Shown piece after piece: positions 28,692-38,121 of a DNA stretch of 64,000 nucleotides. Below the pieces are notes generated by a model that worked only from the letters and a program-made list of their open reading frames with translations, was not told the DNA's origin and made no database searches. Position 1 is the first letter of the stretch, and every line of letters starts with the position of its first letter. Where the stretch lies: contig NZ_QDDR01000002.1 in NCBI RefSeq assembly GCF_003075525.1, positions 186,001 through 250,000 on the forward strand. The letters are read 5' to 3'. This DNA is from Pararhodobacter aggregans. GTDB taxonomy: Bacteria; Pseudomonadota; Alphaproteobacteria; Rhodobacterales; Rhodobacteraceae. Both the position numbers and the translations under genes were made by a program.

Positions 28692-29419
28692 GGCGCGGAG
28701 GGCAGGTCGTCGGCGGTCCAGGACGAGGGGCTGAGCACCAGCTGGTAGCCGCCGTTGCGCACGGTCTTGAACACCGGCTCCGCCACCGCGGCGGACAATT
28801 TGCGCCGCAGGCGGCTCATCAGGACATCAATCGAGCGGTCGAGCGGGTCATGGTCGCGCCCGCGGGTCAGATCGAGCAGCAGCTCGCGTGACAGAACCCG
28901 GCCCGGGCGTTCGAGGAAGACGTGGAACAGGTCGAACTCGGCCGAGGTCAGCTCGATCTCGGCGCCGTGGCCGTCGGTGACGCGACGCTGGGCCACGGCC
29001 ACGGTGATGTCGCCCAGCCGGTATTCCTCGGCTTCGGGCGCGGTGCCCGCATCGGGCGCGCTGCGGCGCAGGACCGCCTTGATCCGCGCCACCAGCTCGC
29101 GCGGGTTGAAGGGTTTGCCGAGGTAATCGTCAGCGCCCAGTTCCAGCCCGACGATGCGGTCGATCTCTTCGCGCAGCGCGGTCAGCAGGATGACCGGGAT
29201 CTTCGGCGTCTGGTCGCTGAGCGCGCGGCAGATCTCCAGCCCCGAGCCATCGGGCAGCATCACGTCGAGGACAATGAGGTCGGGACGCGCGCGGGCGAGT
29301 TCGGCCCGGCACTCGGCCTTGTCCTGCGCGATGCGGACGCGGAAGCCCTGCTCGCGCAGATAGCGCTGCAACAGCGTGCGGATCTCGGCGTCGTCGTCAA
29401 CGACAAGGATCGAAGCCAT
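28688..29419 (-). CDS. OmpR-family response regulator
   Basis: A 243-residue protein with a receiver domain (acidic pocket VVDDD at residue 6, phospho-acceptor Asp52 in LIVLDVMLPD, Lys in GKPF near 102) and a C-terminal winged-helix DNA-binding domain (RSIDVLMSRLRRKL and TVRNGGYQL). I chose the ATG at 29419 (GAGGGTGG upstream) over a frame opening 63 codons earlier, because the receiver domain starts at once. It probably binds the dyad at 29577-29627 in the divergent promoter of the RND operon. Confidence 0.92.
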   Translation of the reverse strand: MASILVVDDDAEIRTLLQRYLREQGFRVRIAQDKAECRAELARARPDLIVLDVMLPDGSGLEICRALSDQTPKIPVILLTALREEIDRIVGLELGADDYLGKPFNPRELVARIKAVLRRSAPDAGTAPEAEEYRLGDITVAVAQRRVTDGHGAEIELTSAEFDLFHVFLERPGRVLSRELLLDLTRGRDHDPLDRSIDVLMSRLRRKLSAAVAEPVFKTVRNGGYQLVLSPSSWTADDLPSAP

Positions 29420-29576
29420 GCCACCCTCTCGGTCCGGGTCCAGCGCCCCGGTTGTTCCCCTGCCCGGCAGCCGAGGCCCTGCGGTGCGGGTCGATACCGG
29501 GACCGGGGCCAGTCTTGCGCCGGGACCTGTCTTACACCAAGCCGCCCGCGGGCGAGAGGAGTTTTGCATCCGAATG

Positions 29577-29627
29577 TTGCTGCCCGGGCCCGGGAAATGT
29601 TCAGACACAAATTTCCTTCCGCAGCAA
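29577..29627. promoter_or_regulatory. Nested dyad in the response regulator / RND pump promoter region
   Basis: TTGCTGC (29577-29583) pairs with GCAGCAA (29621-29627), and inside it GGAAAT (29593-29598) pairs with ATTTCC (29611-29616). The element lies in the 388-base divergent gap between the two-component system and the efflux operon, well placed for control of both. The rest of the gap (29420-29576, 29628-29807) is GC-rich with no supported gene. Confidence 0.45.
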
Positions 29628-29807
29628 TGTTTCGCAACAAAAGAGACCTAAACCGGAAACGCTGCCCGCCTATCTGTGACCGACAGGATCTGGCGCCCGG
29701 CGCCCGGCCCCTGCTTTTCCCTGCCCGGCGCCATCGCGGCGACGGGCGCGCGGGCGGGCAGGCCGGGTCGCGCCCGCGCCCAAGAACACGTCGGAACAGA
29801 GGTAATC

Positions 29808-31025
29808 ATGACCGATCTTCTCGCTCACCCGGCCGGGACCCGGGCAGGTCTCGCGCTCGCGCTCGGGGCCGCTCTGGTATTTGCCGCGCCCGCCGCCCAT
29901 GCGCAGGGGGCACCGGGGCAGATGCCGCCCACGCCGGTCGGAGTGGTGACGCTTCAGCCCGAAACGGTGCCGCAGCTGGCCATCATCCCCGGGCGCGCGG
30001 TCGCCGCCGAGGCGACGGACATCCGTCCGCGTGTCAGCGGCATGGTGACCGAGTTGCTCTACACCGCCGGTCAGCAGATCGAGGCCGGCACGCCCATGTT
30101 CCGTATCGAATCCGCCACCTACGAGGCGGCGCTGGCGCAGGCGCATTCGCAGGTGACCTCGGCCGAGGCGTCCCAGCGCGAGGCGCAATCGGCCTTCGAC
30201 CGGGCCTCGCGGCTGGTCGGCACCGGCACGACGCAGGCCAACGTCGACACGGCGCGCGCGGCGCTGGATCAGGCGGCGGCGGCGCTGGCCGCGGCCGAGG
30301 CCGGGCAGCGGGTGGCCGAGATGGAGCTGGGCTGGACCACCGTGACCAGCCCGATCGCCGGCATGGCCGGGGTGGCACAGGTCTCGGTCGGGGATCTGGT
30401 CACCGCCGGGCAGGCGCAGGCCATGGCCCGCGTCACCGCGCTCGACCCTATCGAGGTCGATCTCTTCGGTCCGGTGGCGCGGCTGCAACAGCTGGTCGAC
30501 ACGCTGGGCGCGGGCAATGCGGCCGAGGTGCTGAACATGCGCGCCACGCTGATCCTGAACGACGGCACCCCCTATGCCACGCAGGGCGAACTGGTCTCGC
30601 CGGGCTTCGAGGTGTCGATGTCCACCGGCGCCATCGACACGCGCTTTCGCTTCGACAACCCCGAGTTCCGCATCCTGCCGGGCATGTTCCTGCGCGGCCA
30701 GATCGAGATCGGCCGCACCGAGGGTTTCCTGGTCAGCCAGCACGCGGCGTTCCGTGACCGGCAGGGCAACCTCAGCGTCTGGCTGTTCGAGGACGGCGCG
30801 GCGCAGCAGGTGAGCGTGACCGATGCGGGCAGCTACAACCACCATTGGATCATCACCGGGGGGCTCGAACCCGGGGCGCAGCTGATCGTCGACAATTTTG
30901 GCCGTCTGGCGCCCGGCGCCCCGGTGCAGCCGGTGCCCGCCCGCGTCGACGAGAACGGCATCGTGCACACGCTGCCGCCCGAGGGCGATGCCCCCGCCGA
31001 TACCCCCTCGGCCGCGACGGAGTAA
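29808..31025 (+). CDS. RND efflux periplasmic adaptor (membrane fusion protein)
   Basis: A 405-residue adaptor protein. An N-terminal signal peptide runs to about residue 31 (FAAPAAHAQG). The lipoyl/barrel-sandwich halves (VSGMVTELLYTAGQQIEAGT near residue 73, and GVAQVSVGDLVTAGQAQ near 188) flank an alanine-rich helical hairpin. It links the inner-membrane pump to the outer-membrane channel. The start at 29808 follows AGAGGT; the 44-codon extension upstream is not signal-like. First gene of a three-gene tripartite pump operon. Confidence 0.93.
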   Translation: MTDLLAHPAGTRAGLALALGAALVFAAPAAHAQGAPGQMPPTPVGVVTLQPETVPQLAIIPGRAVAAEATDIRPRVSGMVTELLYTAGQQIEAGTPMFRIESATYEAALAQAHSQVTSAEASQREAQSAFDRASRLVGTGTTQANVDTARAALDQAAAALAAAEAGQRVAEMELGWTTVTSPIAGMAGVAQVSVGDLVTAGQAQAMARVTALDPIEVDLFGPVARLQQLVDTLGAGNAAEVLNMRATLILNDGTPYATQGELVSPGFEVSMSTGAIDTRFRFDNPEFRILPGMFLRGQIEIGRTEGFLVSQHAAFRDRQGNLSVWLFEDGAAQQVSVTDAGSYNHHWIITGGLEPGAQLIVDNFGRLAPGAPVQPVPARVDENGIVHTLPPEGDAPADTPSAATE

Positions 31026-31031
31026 GACCGC

Positions 31032-34000
31032 ATGGCGCAATTCTTCATTCACAGGCCGGTCTTCGCCTGGGTGCTGGCCATCGTGACCATGGTGCTGGGC
31101 GCCATGGGCCTGATGCGTCTGCCGATCGCCCAATATCCGGAAATCGCGCCGACCACGGTGCAGATCCGCGCGGTCTATACCGGCGCCTCGGCCGAGATCG
31201 TGGCCGATTCGGTGACCACGGTCGTCGAGGATGCGATGACCGGCATCGACGGCATGATCTACATGACCTCCAGCTCGGGGCCGGGCTCGGCCTCGGTCTC
31301 GCTGACCTTCGATGACAGCGTCGATCCCGACATCGCCCAGGTGCAGGTGCAAAACCGTCTGCAACTGGCGCAGGCGCAGCTGCCCACCGTGGTGCAGCAG
31401 AACGGGCTTTCCGTGGCGCGCTCTACCTCGTCGATCCTGATGGTCGCCTCGATGACCAGCCGGGACGGGGACATCTCCTCGGTGGAACTGGGCGATATCG
31501 CCGCGCAGATGGTCGAAGACCCGATCCTGCGCACCCCCGGCGTCGGCTCCATCCAGTCCTTCGGCGCCGGCTACGCGATGCGCATCTGGCTCGATCCGAT
31601 GCGCATGGTGCAATACCAGATCGTGCCCTCGGACGTGATCGCGGCGGTGGGCGAACAGAATACCAATGTCACGGTCGGCACGCTGGGCAGCCAGCCCACG
31701 CGGGAGGGCCAGCGCCTGACGATCCCGATCTCGGCCCAGTCGCAGCTGTCGACGGTCGAGGAATTCGAAGGGATCCTCCTGCGCGTGCAGGAAGACGGCT
31801 CGACCGTGTTCCTCGGCGACGTGGCCGACATCTCGATCGGGCAGGACAGCTACGATTTCGCCACCCGCTACAACGGCAATCCGGCGACCGGCTTCGCGAT
31901 CAACCTCGCCACCGGCGCCAATGCGGTCAGCACGGCGGATGCGGTGCGCGCGACGCTGGAGCGGATCGAACCCTCGCTGCCCGAGGGGGTCGAGATCGTC
32001 ATCCCCTATGACACCTCGCCCTTTGTCGAGAAATCCATCGGTCAGGTCTACAAGACCCTGCTGGAGGCCGTGGCGCTGGTCTTCGTGGTGATCCTCGTCT
32101 TCCTGCAGAACTGGCGGGCGACGCTGATCCCGGTGATCGCCATTCCGGTCGTGCTGCTGGGCACGTTCGGCGTGCTGTCGCTGTTCGGCTTCTCGATCAA
32201 CACGCTGACCATGTTCGCGCTGGTGCTGGCCATCGGCCTTCTGGTCGATGACGCCATCGTCGTGGTCGAAAACGTCGAGCGGGTGATGGAGGAAACCGGC
32301 CTCGGCCCGGTCGAGGCCACCGAACGCAGCATGAAAGAGATCACCTCGGCGCTGGTGGGCATCGTGACGGTGCTGTCGGCGGTGTTCCTGCCGATGGCCT
32401 TCATGACCGGCTCCACGGGCGTGATCTACCGCCAGTTCTCGGTCACGATCATCAGCGCCATGGTGCTGTCCTTGGGCGTCGCGGTCATCCTGACCCCCGC
32501 CATGTGCGCCACCCTGCTCAAGCCGCGCAAGCACGGCGACGGCTTCTTCCTCGCGCGGTGGTTCAACAGCGGGCTGGACCGGCTGACCCGGGGCTATGGC
32601 AAGACCGTCGGCACCGTGGTCAAACGGCCGATCTTCATGATCCTGATCCTTCTGGGCATCAGCTATGTCACGCTGGACCGCTTCCAGGCGCTGCCCTCGT
32701 CCTTCATCCCGCAAGAGGATCAGGGCGTGCTCATGGCCATGGTCGAAGCCCCGCGCGGGGCGACGATGGCGATCACCGAGGCGCTGCTCGCCGATGTCGA
32801 GCAACACCTGCTCACCGCCGAGGCCGAGAGCGTCGAGGCCGTGTTCGGCATCGTCGGCTTCTCGATGTCGGGGGCCGGACAGAACGGCGCCATGCTGTTC
32901 GTCAAGCTCAGGGACTACGAGGAGCGCACCGCGCTGTCGGCCGCCGATCTGGTGAACCGGCTGAACGGGCATTTCTTCATGAACAACCGCGGCGGCATGG
33001 TCTATTTCCTGCAGCCGCCGGCGATCCAGGGACTGGGTGCTTCGGCCGGCTTCTCCATGTATCTCGTCGATCAGGCGAACCGGGGCCCCGAGGCCCTGTC
33101 CGAGGCCGCCGACCGGCTGGTCGCGGCGGGCATGGCCGACGGGCGCGTCACCAATCTGCGCGGCAACAGCGCACCGTTCCAGAGCGCGCTGAGGCTCGAC
33201 ATCGACCAGCAGCAGGCCCGCGCCTACGGGCTGTCGATCACCGAGATCAACGCCATGCTGTCGGTGATCTTCTCGGGGCGCGAGGTCAACGACTTCACCC
33301 TGGGCAACGATCTGCGCCCGGTGATCGTGCAGGGCATGACTGAGGCGCGGTCCGCGCCCGAGGACATCGACCGCTGGTACGCGCGCAACACCAGTGGCGA
33401 GATGGTCCCCTTCTCGGCCTTCTCGCAGCGGGCCTGGGACGATCAGGCGCAGGGCATCTCGCGCTTCGGCGGCACCGGCGCCATCGAGATCAGCGGCGAG
33501 GCCACGCAGGGCTTGTCCTCGGGCGAGGCGATGCTGGCGATGGAGGAACTGGTCGCGGATCTGGGCGGCGGCTATGCCGTGTCCTGGACCGGCCTGTCCT
33601 ATCAGGAGCGGCTCTCGGGCAATCAGGCGCCGATGCTGTTCGCGCTGGCCGCGCTGGTGGTCTTTCTGGCGCTGGCCGCGCTTTATGAAAGCTGGTCGGT
33701 GCCGCTCTCGGTCATGCTGGCGGTGCCGATCGGCATCCTTGGGGCGGTGCTGGCGGCGGGCACGTTCGACCAGTCGAACGATGTCTATTTCAAGGTGGGG
33801 CTGCTCACGACCATCGGTCTGGCGGCGCGAAACGCCATCCTGATCGTGGAATTCGCGCAACAGCTCTACCATCAGGGCAAACCCCTGCGCGAGGCCGCGA
33901 CCCAGGCGGCGATGATGCGCCTGCGCCCGATCCTGATGACCACCTTCGCCTTCATGCTGGGCGTGCTGCCCCTGGCCATCGCCAGCGGGGCAGGGGCCGC

Positions 34001-34148
34001 GGCCCAGCATTCGATCGGGATCGGGGTTCTGGGCGGCATGACCTCGTCGGGGGCGATCGGCATCTTCATGGTGCCCGCCTTCTATGTCGCGATCCTCGCC
34101 CTCGTCGAACGCCTCGGCCGCAAGAACCGGAAGGAAATCTCCCGATGA
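31032..34148 (+). CDS. RND multidrug efflux permease (AcrB/HAE1 family)
   Basis: A 1038-residue proton-driven pump, full length for the HAE1 family. The N-terminus MAQFFIHRPVFAWVLAIVTM is typical, and the proton-relay aspartates lie in GLLVDDAIVVVENVERVME in TM4. Two repeats of six helices with large periplasmic loops are visible, and the second half has the TM10 lysine region. It starts 6 bases after the adaptor gene and overlaps the outer-membrane factor by ATGA. Substrates are not predictable, but the family exports drugs, detergents and hydrophobic compounds. Confidence 0.95.
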   Translation: MAQFFIHRPVFAWVLAIVTMVLGAMGLMRLPIAQYPEIAPTTVQIRAVYTGASAEIVADSVTTVVEDAMTGIDGMIYMTSSSGPGSASVSLTFDDSVDPDIAQVQVQNRLQLAQAQLPTVVQQNGLSVARSTSSILMVASMTSRDGDISSVELGDIAAQMVEDPILRTPGVGSIQSFGAGYAMRIWLDPMRMVQYQIVPSDVIAAVGEQNTNVTVGTLGSQPTREGQRLTIPISAQSQLSTVEEFEGILLRVQEDGSTVFLGDVADISIGQDSYDFATRYNGNPATGFAINLATGANAVSTADAVRATLERIEPSLPEGVEIVIPYDTSPFVEKSIGQVYKTLLEAVALVFVVILVFLQNWRATLIPVIAIPVVLLGTFGVLSLFGFSINTLTMFALVLAIGLLVDDAIVVVENVERVMEETGLGPVEATERSMKEITSALVGIVTVLSAVFLPMAFMTGSTGVIYRQFSVTIISAMVLSLGVAVILTPAMCATLLKPRKHGDGFFLARWFNSGLDRLTRGYGKTVGTVVKRPIFMILILLGISYVTLDRFQALPSSFIPQEDQGVLMAMVEAPRGATMAITEALLADVEQHLLTAEAESVEAVFGIVGFSMSGAGQNGAMLFVKLRDYEERTALSAADLVNRLNGHFFMNNRGGMVYFLQPPAIQGLGASAGFSMYLVDQANRGPEALSEAADRLVAAGMADGRVTNLRGNSAPFQSALRLDIDQQQARAYGLSITEINAMLSVIFSGREVNDFTLGNDLRPVIVQGMTEARSAPEDIDRWYARNTSGEMVPFSAFSQRAWDDQAQGISRFGGTGAIEISGEATQGLSSGEAMLAMEELVADLGGGYAVSWTGLSYQERLSGNQAPMLFALAALVVFLALAALYESWSVPLSVMLAVPIGILGAVLAAGTFDQSNDVYFKVGLLTTIGLAARNAILIVEFAQQLYHQGKPLREAATQAAMMRLRPILMTTFAFMLGVLPLAIASGAGAAAQHSIGIGVLGGMTSSGAIGIFMVPAFYVAILALVERLGRKNRKEISR

Positions 34149-35512
34149 TCGCCTCGATCACCCGTCCCCTGGGCGCGCTGGCCGCGCTCTCGCTGCTCGC
34201 CGGCTGCGCGCTGGGGCCCGATCCCTCGGCGCGGCCCGAACTGTCGCTGCCCGTCACCTATGTCGAGGGGGACGCGATCCCCGTTGGCGAGGTGGCGGCC
34301 CGCGCCTTCTGGAGCGACTACAACGACCCGATGCTGAGCGCGCTCATCGCCCAGGGTCTGAACGCCAACCTTTCGGTGCAGGCGGCGGACGAGCGGATCC
34401 GCGCCGCCCGGGCCGGGCTCCGCGGCACCGGCGTGCTGGCCAGCCAGCTGGCGGGCGAAAGCTCCGTGGCCACGTTGCGCAGCGATCCCGGCACCGGCGC
34501 GATCTCGCGGCTGGAGAGCGGTACGCTGAGCGCGGGCTTCGTCCTCGATCTGTTCGGTGGCGCGCAACGCACCCGTCAGGCGGCGGGGGCGGCCCTGCTG
34601 TCGGCCGAGGCCGGGGCCCAGACCGCGCGGCTGGCCTGGATCGCCGAGGTCATCGCCGCCTATGGCAACGCCCGCTTCTATCAGGAGAGCATGGCGCTGA
34701 CCCGCCAGACCCTCGCCTCGCGCGAGCGCACGGTCGAGATCACCCGCGGCATCATCGCCGCCGGCGGCGCCACGCAATTCGAGCTGTCGCAGGCGCAGGC
34801 CGAGCTGGATCTGGCCCGCGCCGATCTGCCCAGCCTTCAGGCCGCGTTCAATGCGCAGGTCTTCGGGCTGGCGCTGCTGCTGGATCGTCCGGCGGCGCCC
34901 CTGGTGGCCGAAATGCAGCGCGGATCCGCCATGCTACGCGTGCCGGCCACGCCCCGCGCCGGGGTCCCGGCCGAGCTGCTGCGCAACCGGCCCGATGTGC
35001 GCGAGGCCGAGCATCAGCTGCAGGCCGCAGTGGCGCGGGTGGGCGTGGCGGAGGCAGATCTCTATCCCTCGCTCTCGCTCATCGGCAGCGTGGCCAGCAG
35101 CAATCCGGGTACGGACAGCTGGCGGTTCGGCCCGCAGCTGTCGCTGCCCCTGCTGAACCAGACGGCCCTGCGCTCGGTCCGCGACACCCGCGTCTCCGAG
35201 GCGGCGCAGGCCGAGATCGCCTGGCGTGCCGCGGTGTCGCGCGCTGTCAACGATGTGCAGACGGCACAATCGAACCTGCGCAACTTCCGACAGCGCACCG
35301 ATCTGATGCGTCAGGCGGATCAGTCGTTGCGGCAGGCCTATGGTCTGGCGGAGCAAAGCTTCGCGGACGGCTCGCTGCTGTTGCTGGACCTGCTGCAGGT
35401 CGAGCGTTCGCGCGCCCAGGCCCGGCTCGGCGTCGCCAGCGCCCAGAACGACGCGGCGCAGGCCTGGGCCCAGTTGCAGATCGCTCTGGGCGCCGGTTCC
35501 GCGATCCGCTGA
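34145..35512 (+). CDS. RND outer-membrane channel lipoprotein (TolC/NodT family)
   Basis: A 455-residue outer-membrane factor. A lipoprotein signal with lipobox LLAGC places the lipid-modified cysteine near residue 21. Two outer-membrane-efflux repeats follow, with the NodT-type GVPAELLRNRPDVREAEHQL near residue 276. It completes the tripartite pump. A strong hairpin follows the stop. Confidence 0.93.
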   Translation: MIASITRPLGALAALSLLAGCALGPDPSARPELSLPVTYVEGDAIPVGEVAARAFWSDYNDPMLSALIAQGLNANLSVQAADERIRAARAGLRGTGVLASQLAGESSVATLRSDPGTGAISRLESGTLSAGFVLDLFGGAQRTRQAAGAALLSAEAGAQTARLAWIAEVIAAYGNARFYQESMALTRQTLASRERTVEITRGIIAAGGATQFELSQAQAELDLARADLPSLQAAFNAQVFGLALLLDRPAAPLVAEMQRGSAMLRVPATPRAGVPAELLRNRPDVREAEHQLQAAVARVGVAEADLYPSLSLIGSVASSNPGTDSWRFGPQLSLPLLNQTALRSVRDTRVSEAAQAEIAWRAAVSRAVNDVQTAQSNLRNFRQRTDLMRQADQSLRQAYGLAEQSFADGSLLLLDLLQVERSRAQARLGVASAQNDAAQAWAQLQIALGAGSAIR

Positions 35513-35541
35513 GCGGCAGCGACCCAGGGTCAGAAGATCAT

Positions 35542-35570
35542 GGCCGGCAGCGCAGACAGCGCTGCCGGCC
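35542..35570 (+). terminator. Strong hairpin after the RND operon
   Basis: A perfect 12-bp stem, GGCCGGCAGCGC (35542-35553) with GCGCTGCCGGCC (35559-35570) and a 5-base loop, lies 30 bases past the operon stop. It has no T tract, so it may stabilise the message end or rely on Rho. Confidence 0.5.
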
Positions 35571-35890
35571 ACCGCCACCGCCCGCCAAACGCCTGATCGC
35601 GTGCGGTCCAAGGACCGGTGGAGGCGGATCAAGTCCAAACCGGGCTCGGGTCGCGGTTGGATGAAAGTTCAGTGGCAGGTCACCGATGCCATCCATTTGT
35701 CCCCTCTCGGCAGATTTGCCTCGCAATTTGCCTGCCGGGCACTGGCTGCGACGGGGCTTCCTCGACTTCGGCCCGAGCGTGGACTGGTTCACCTGCAAGG
35801 TCTTGGCGTGAACCATCGCGAACACGCCGGAGGCAGACTGCCGCGGTAAGGCCCCGAACGAGGCGGTCCGCAGCTTCGGACCGTCGGGAA
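35571..35890. other. Intergenic region, no supported gene
   Basis: About 320 bases between the RND operon hairpin and the lyase remnant. Base composition is less GC-biased than the flanks. A minus-strand open frame at 35538-35894 has no recognised motif and is probably decayed or chance sequence. Confidence 0.35.
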
Positions 35891-36265
35891 TCATGACCCG
35901 CGCTCAAGGGTCGCGCGGACATGTGGCGACAGCACAGCCCCAGAGTGCCACCTGCAAAGTCTGGGAAAGCCGCCTATGGTCAGCCGCCGGATGATGTTGT
36001 CGATGTGGCGGAGCGAGGCGATATCGACCAGCTGGCCTTTGTACCGCACCGCGCCCAGCCCCTGTTCCAGCGCCTCATGGAAGGCTGCCCGCATCGCCCG
36101 TGCCTCGTCCACCCGGGATTGCTGCGGCGAAAACCCCTCCTGCGCGATGGCCACCTGCAACGGGTGGATCGCCCATTTTCCGACCATGCCGATGATGGCG
36201 GCGCGCTCAGCCTCGCGCCGATAGGCCTCGGGGCTCGAAAAATCGCCGAACGGTCCGCCTGTCAT
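35891..36265 (-). pseudogene. C-terminal remnant of an Mcl1/CitE-type malyl-CoA lyase
   Basis: About 95 of the 124 codons match the C-terminal third of L-malyl-CoA/beta-methylmalyl-CoA lyase (full length about 318 residues). GPFGDFSSPEAYRREAERAA is followed by GMVGKWAIHPLQVAIA, then YKGQLVDIASLRHID. The CoA-binding and catalytic N-terminal two thirds are missing; homology stops where TRAP dctQ sequence begins on the other strand (about 36262-36268). The terminal ~25 codons before the stop at 35891 are not family-like. No start signal is seen, so it is non-functional. A (3S)-malyl-CoA thioesterase or other CitE homologue is an alternative origin. Confidence 0.8.
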
Positions 36266-36720
36266 GCGGGTTTGCCGCCCTGCTGGCCCTGCTGCTGTCC
36301 TCGGCGCATATCCTGGCCAGGTTCGCCGGCAACGACGCCTGGATCGCGCGATACCATGAGGTGATGATCTACCTACTGGTCTGGGCGGTCCTGCTGTCGG
36401 GCGCCCTGTTGGTGGCCGAGGGCCGGCACATCGGTGTCGATCTGGTCGTGGCAAATTGCAGCGAGCCGGTGCGCCGCAAGCTCGAAATCGCCACCACGTT
36501 GATAAGCCTGATCTTCTCGGGCACGCTTGTCTGGTACGGCGGCCTCATCACCTGTGAAGCCCGGGACATCGGCGAGCGCTCGCTCATCGCGCTGCGCTTC
36601 CCGATGTGGATGTATTTCGCCGCACAGACCACGAGTTGCGCCCTGATGTCGGTTCTGTTTCTGTTCCGCCTTGTCGCGCTGATTACCGGCGCCGGGGGCC
36701 CGGGAAGCGAGGGGCTCTGA
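36266..36720 (+). pseudogene. TRAP transporter small subunit (dctQ) remnant lacking its start
   Basis: The frame encodes most of a DctQ protein: a first hydrophobic segment FAALLALLLSSAHILARF, then HEVMIYLLVWAVLLSGALLV with the following GRHIGVDLVV, and two more helices. The first codons and ribosome site are missing because the sequence is joined to the lyase remnant at about 36265. A GTG at 36361 could start a 119-residue piece that lacks helix 1. Its stop overlaps the dctM start (TGATG), the normal operon arrangement, so the downstream decay is secondary. Confidence 0.75.
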
Positions 36721-37100
36721 TGTCGGTCGCCTTGCTTGTCCTCCTGCTGCCGGGGCTCCTGCTTCTGGGCACGCCGCTGTTCGTGGTGATGGGGGGGCGG
36801 TCTGCCTGCTCATTGTCTCCGAGGGCTATGCCGCGATGACGCTGGTCGCGCAGAAGATGATCGACGGGTTGAAAAACGATCTTCTGAGGTCGCTGCCGGT
36901 TTTGGGCATGGCAACGGCGATCCTGGGCTGGATGCGGGGCGGGCTGGGGCCGGTCGCGGTCGGCGCCTGCACCATCGTCGCCTCGATCTCGGGGTCCGGC
37001 GTCACCACCGCGCTGGCCATGTCCGCGCATGGCGACGTGTTCTTCGGGATTTCCGGCCTGACAGCGGGCACCGGAAACGCCGCATTTCCTGCGGCTCGCT
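36720..37100 (+). pseudogene. TRAP transporter large subunit (dctM) remnant, frameshifted and truncated
   Basis: The N-terminal DctM sequence (LLVLLLPGLLLLGTPLFVVM) runs into a seven-G run at 36791-36797. The family-like continuation (VCLLIVSEGYAAMTLVAQ, then MIDGL) is in another frame, as expected from loss of one G. Later segments RGGLGPVAVGACTIVASISG and GSGVTTALAMSAHGD are recognisable, but the stretch before them is about 20 residues short and nothing DctM-like remains past about 37090, out of ~430 residues. Clearly non-functional. Confidence 0.8.
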
Positions 37101-37248
37101 CTCAATCGTCGACCGCGGATGATCGGGGCCATGGCCCGAGCTGTCATCGTCCCTGCCGAACCGGGGGCCGATCTCGATGGAATTTCTGTCATGGCCATGA
37201 CAAGACGGCCTGGAGATTTGGGCGCGACGTGACAGGGAGTCATTTCCA

Positions 37249-38121
37249 GTGATCGATATTCAACCTCTGGCCATTCTGCGCGAGATCGACCGGACAGGCA
37301 GCCTGACCCTTGCCGCCGACCGCTTGAACCTGACCCAATCGGCGGTCAGCCATGCGATCCGGCGGTTCGAGGAGCGTCATGGCGTGAAGCTCTGGGAGCG
37401 CGAGGGGCACAAACTCCGACTCACGCAGACGGGAGACTATCTGCTGGGGCTGGCGCTGCGGGTGCTGCCACAGCTTGAACACGGCGCGACGGTGCTTGAC
37501 GACTATGCGCGCGGGCGGCGCGGCGCGATCCGCGTGGGAATGGAATGCCATCCCTGCCAGGACTGGCTGATGCGGGTCGTGGACCCGTTTCTGGCGCAAT
37601 GGCCCGATGTCGATCTGGACGTGACCACGGCCTTCCAGTTCGGCGGGCTGGCGGCGCTGCTGGGCCATGAGATCGACGTTCTGGTCACGCCCGACCCGGT
37701 TGAGCGTCCGGGGCTCGAATACACGCCCGTCTTCGATTACGAACTGGTCCTGGCGGTGGCCGAGACACATCCTCTGGCAGGCAAACAGCGGGCCGCGCCC
37801 GAAGATCTGGCAGGCGAGACCCTGATTACCTATCCCGTCTCGCGCGAGAGGCTGGATATCTACACCCGCTTCCTTGTCCCGGCCCATGCCTTGCCGCGCC
37901 GCCATCGCACGGTGGAGACGACCGATCTGATGCTGCGACTGGTGGCCTCGGGCCGCGCCGTCAGTGCGACCCCCGACTGGCTTTTGCGCGGGGCCAAAGG
38001 GGTGACGGGTGTGCGGCTTGGCGACGGCATCGCGAAATCCATCCACCTGGGTCGTCGCTCGGGCAAGACGGCCGGCTATCTGGACGGGTTCATCCATCTG
38101 GCCAAGGCCGTCCAGATCTGA
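37249..38121 (+). CDS. LysR-family regulator, MetR-like
   Basis: A 290-residue LysR regulator with an N-terminal winged helix (AADRLNLTQSAVSHAIRRFE near residue 24) and a C-terminal effector-binding domain starting IRVGMECHPCQDWLM near residue 93. The CHPC segment and overall pattern are those of MetR, which senses homocysteine and activates met genes. It lies directly upstream of and co-oriented with mesX-mesD, supporting that role. It follows the dctM remnant by about 150 bases and looks intact. Confidence 0.85.
   Translation: MIDIQPLAILREIDRTGSLTLAADRLNLTQSAVSHAIRRFEERHGVKLWEREGHKLRLTQTGDYLLGLALRVLPQLEHGATVLDDYARGRRGAIRVGMECHPCQDWLMRVVDPFLAQWPDVDLDVTTAFQFGGLAALLGHEIDVLVTPDPVERPGLEYTPVFDYELVLAVAETHPLAGKQRAAPEDLAGETLITYPVSRERLDIYTRFLVPAHALPRRHRTVETTDLMLRLVASGRAVSATPDWLLRGAKGVTGVRLGDGIAKSIHLGRRSGKTAGYLDGFIHLAKAVQI

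Noticed and set aside
29670-34010. A 1446-codon open frame on the minus strand under the RND operon
   Set aside because: It lies wholly opposite three convincing genes, has His/Arg/Asp-rich composition typical of antisense high-GC DNA, and no ribosome site or motif.
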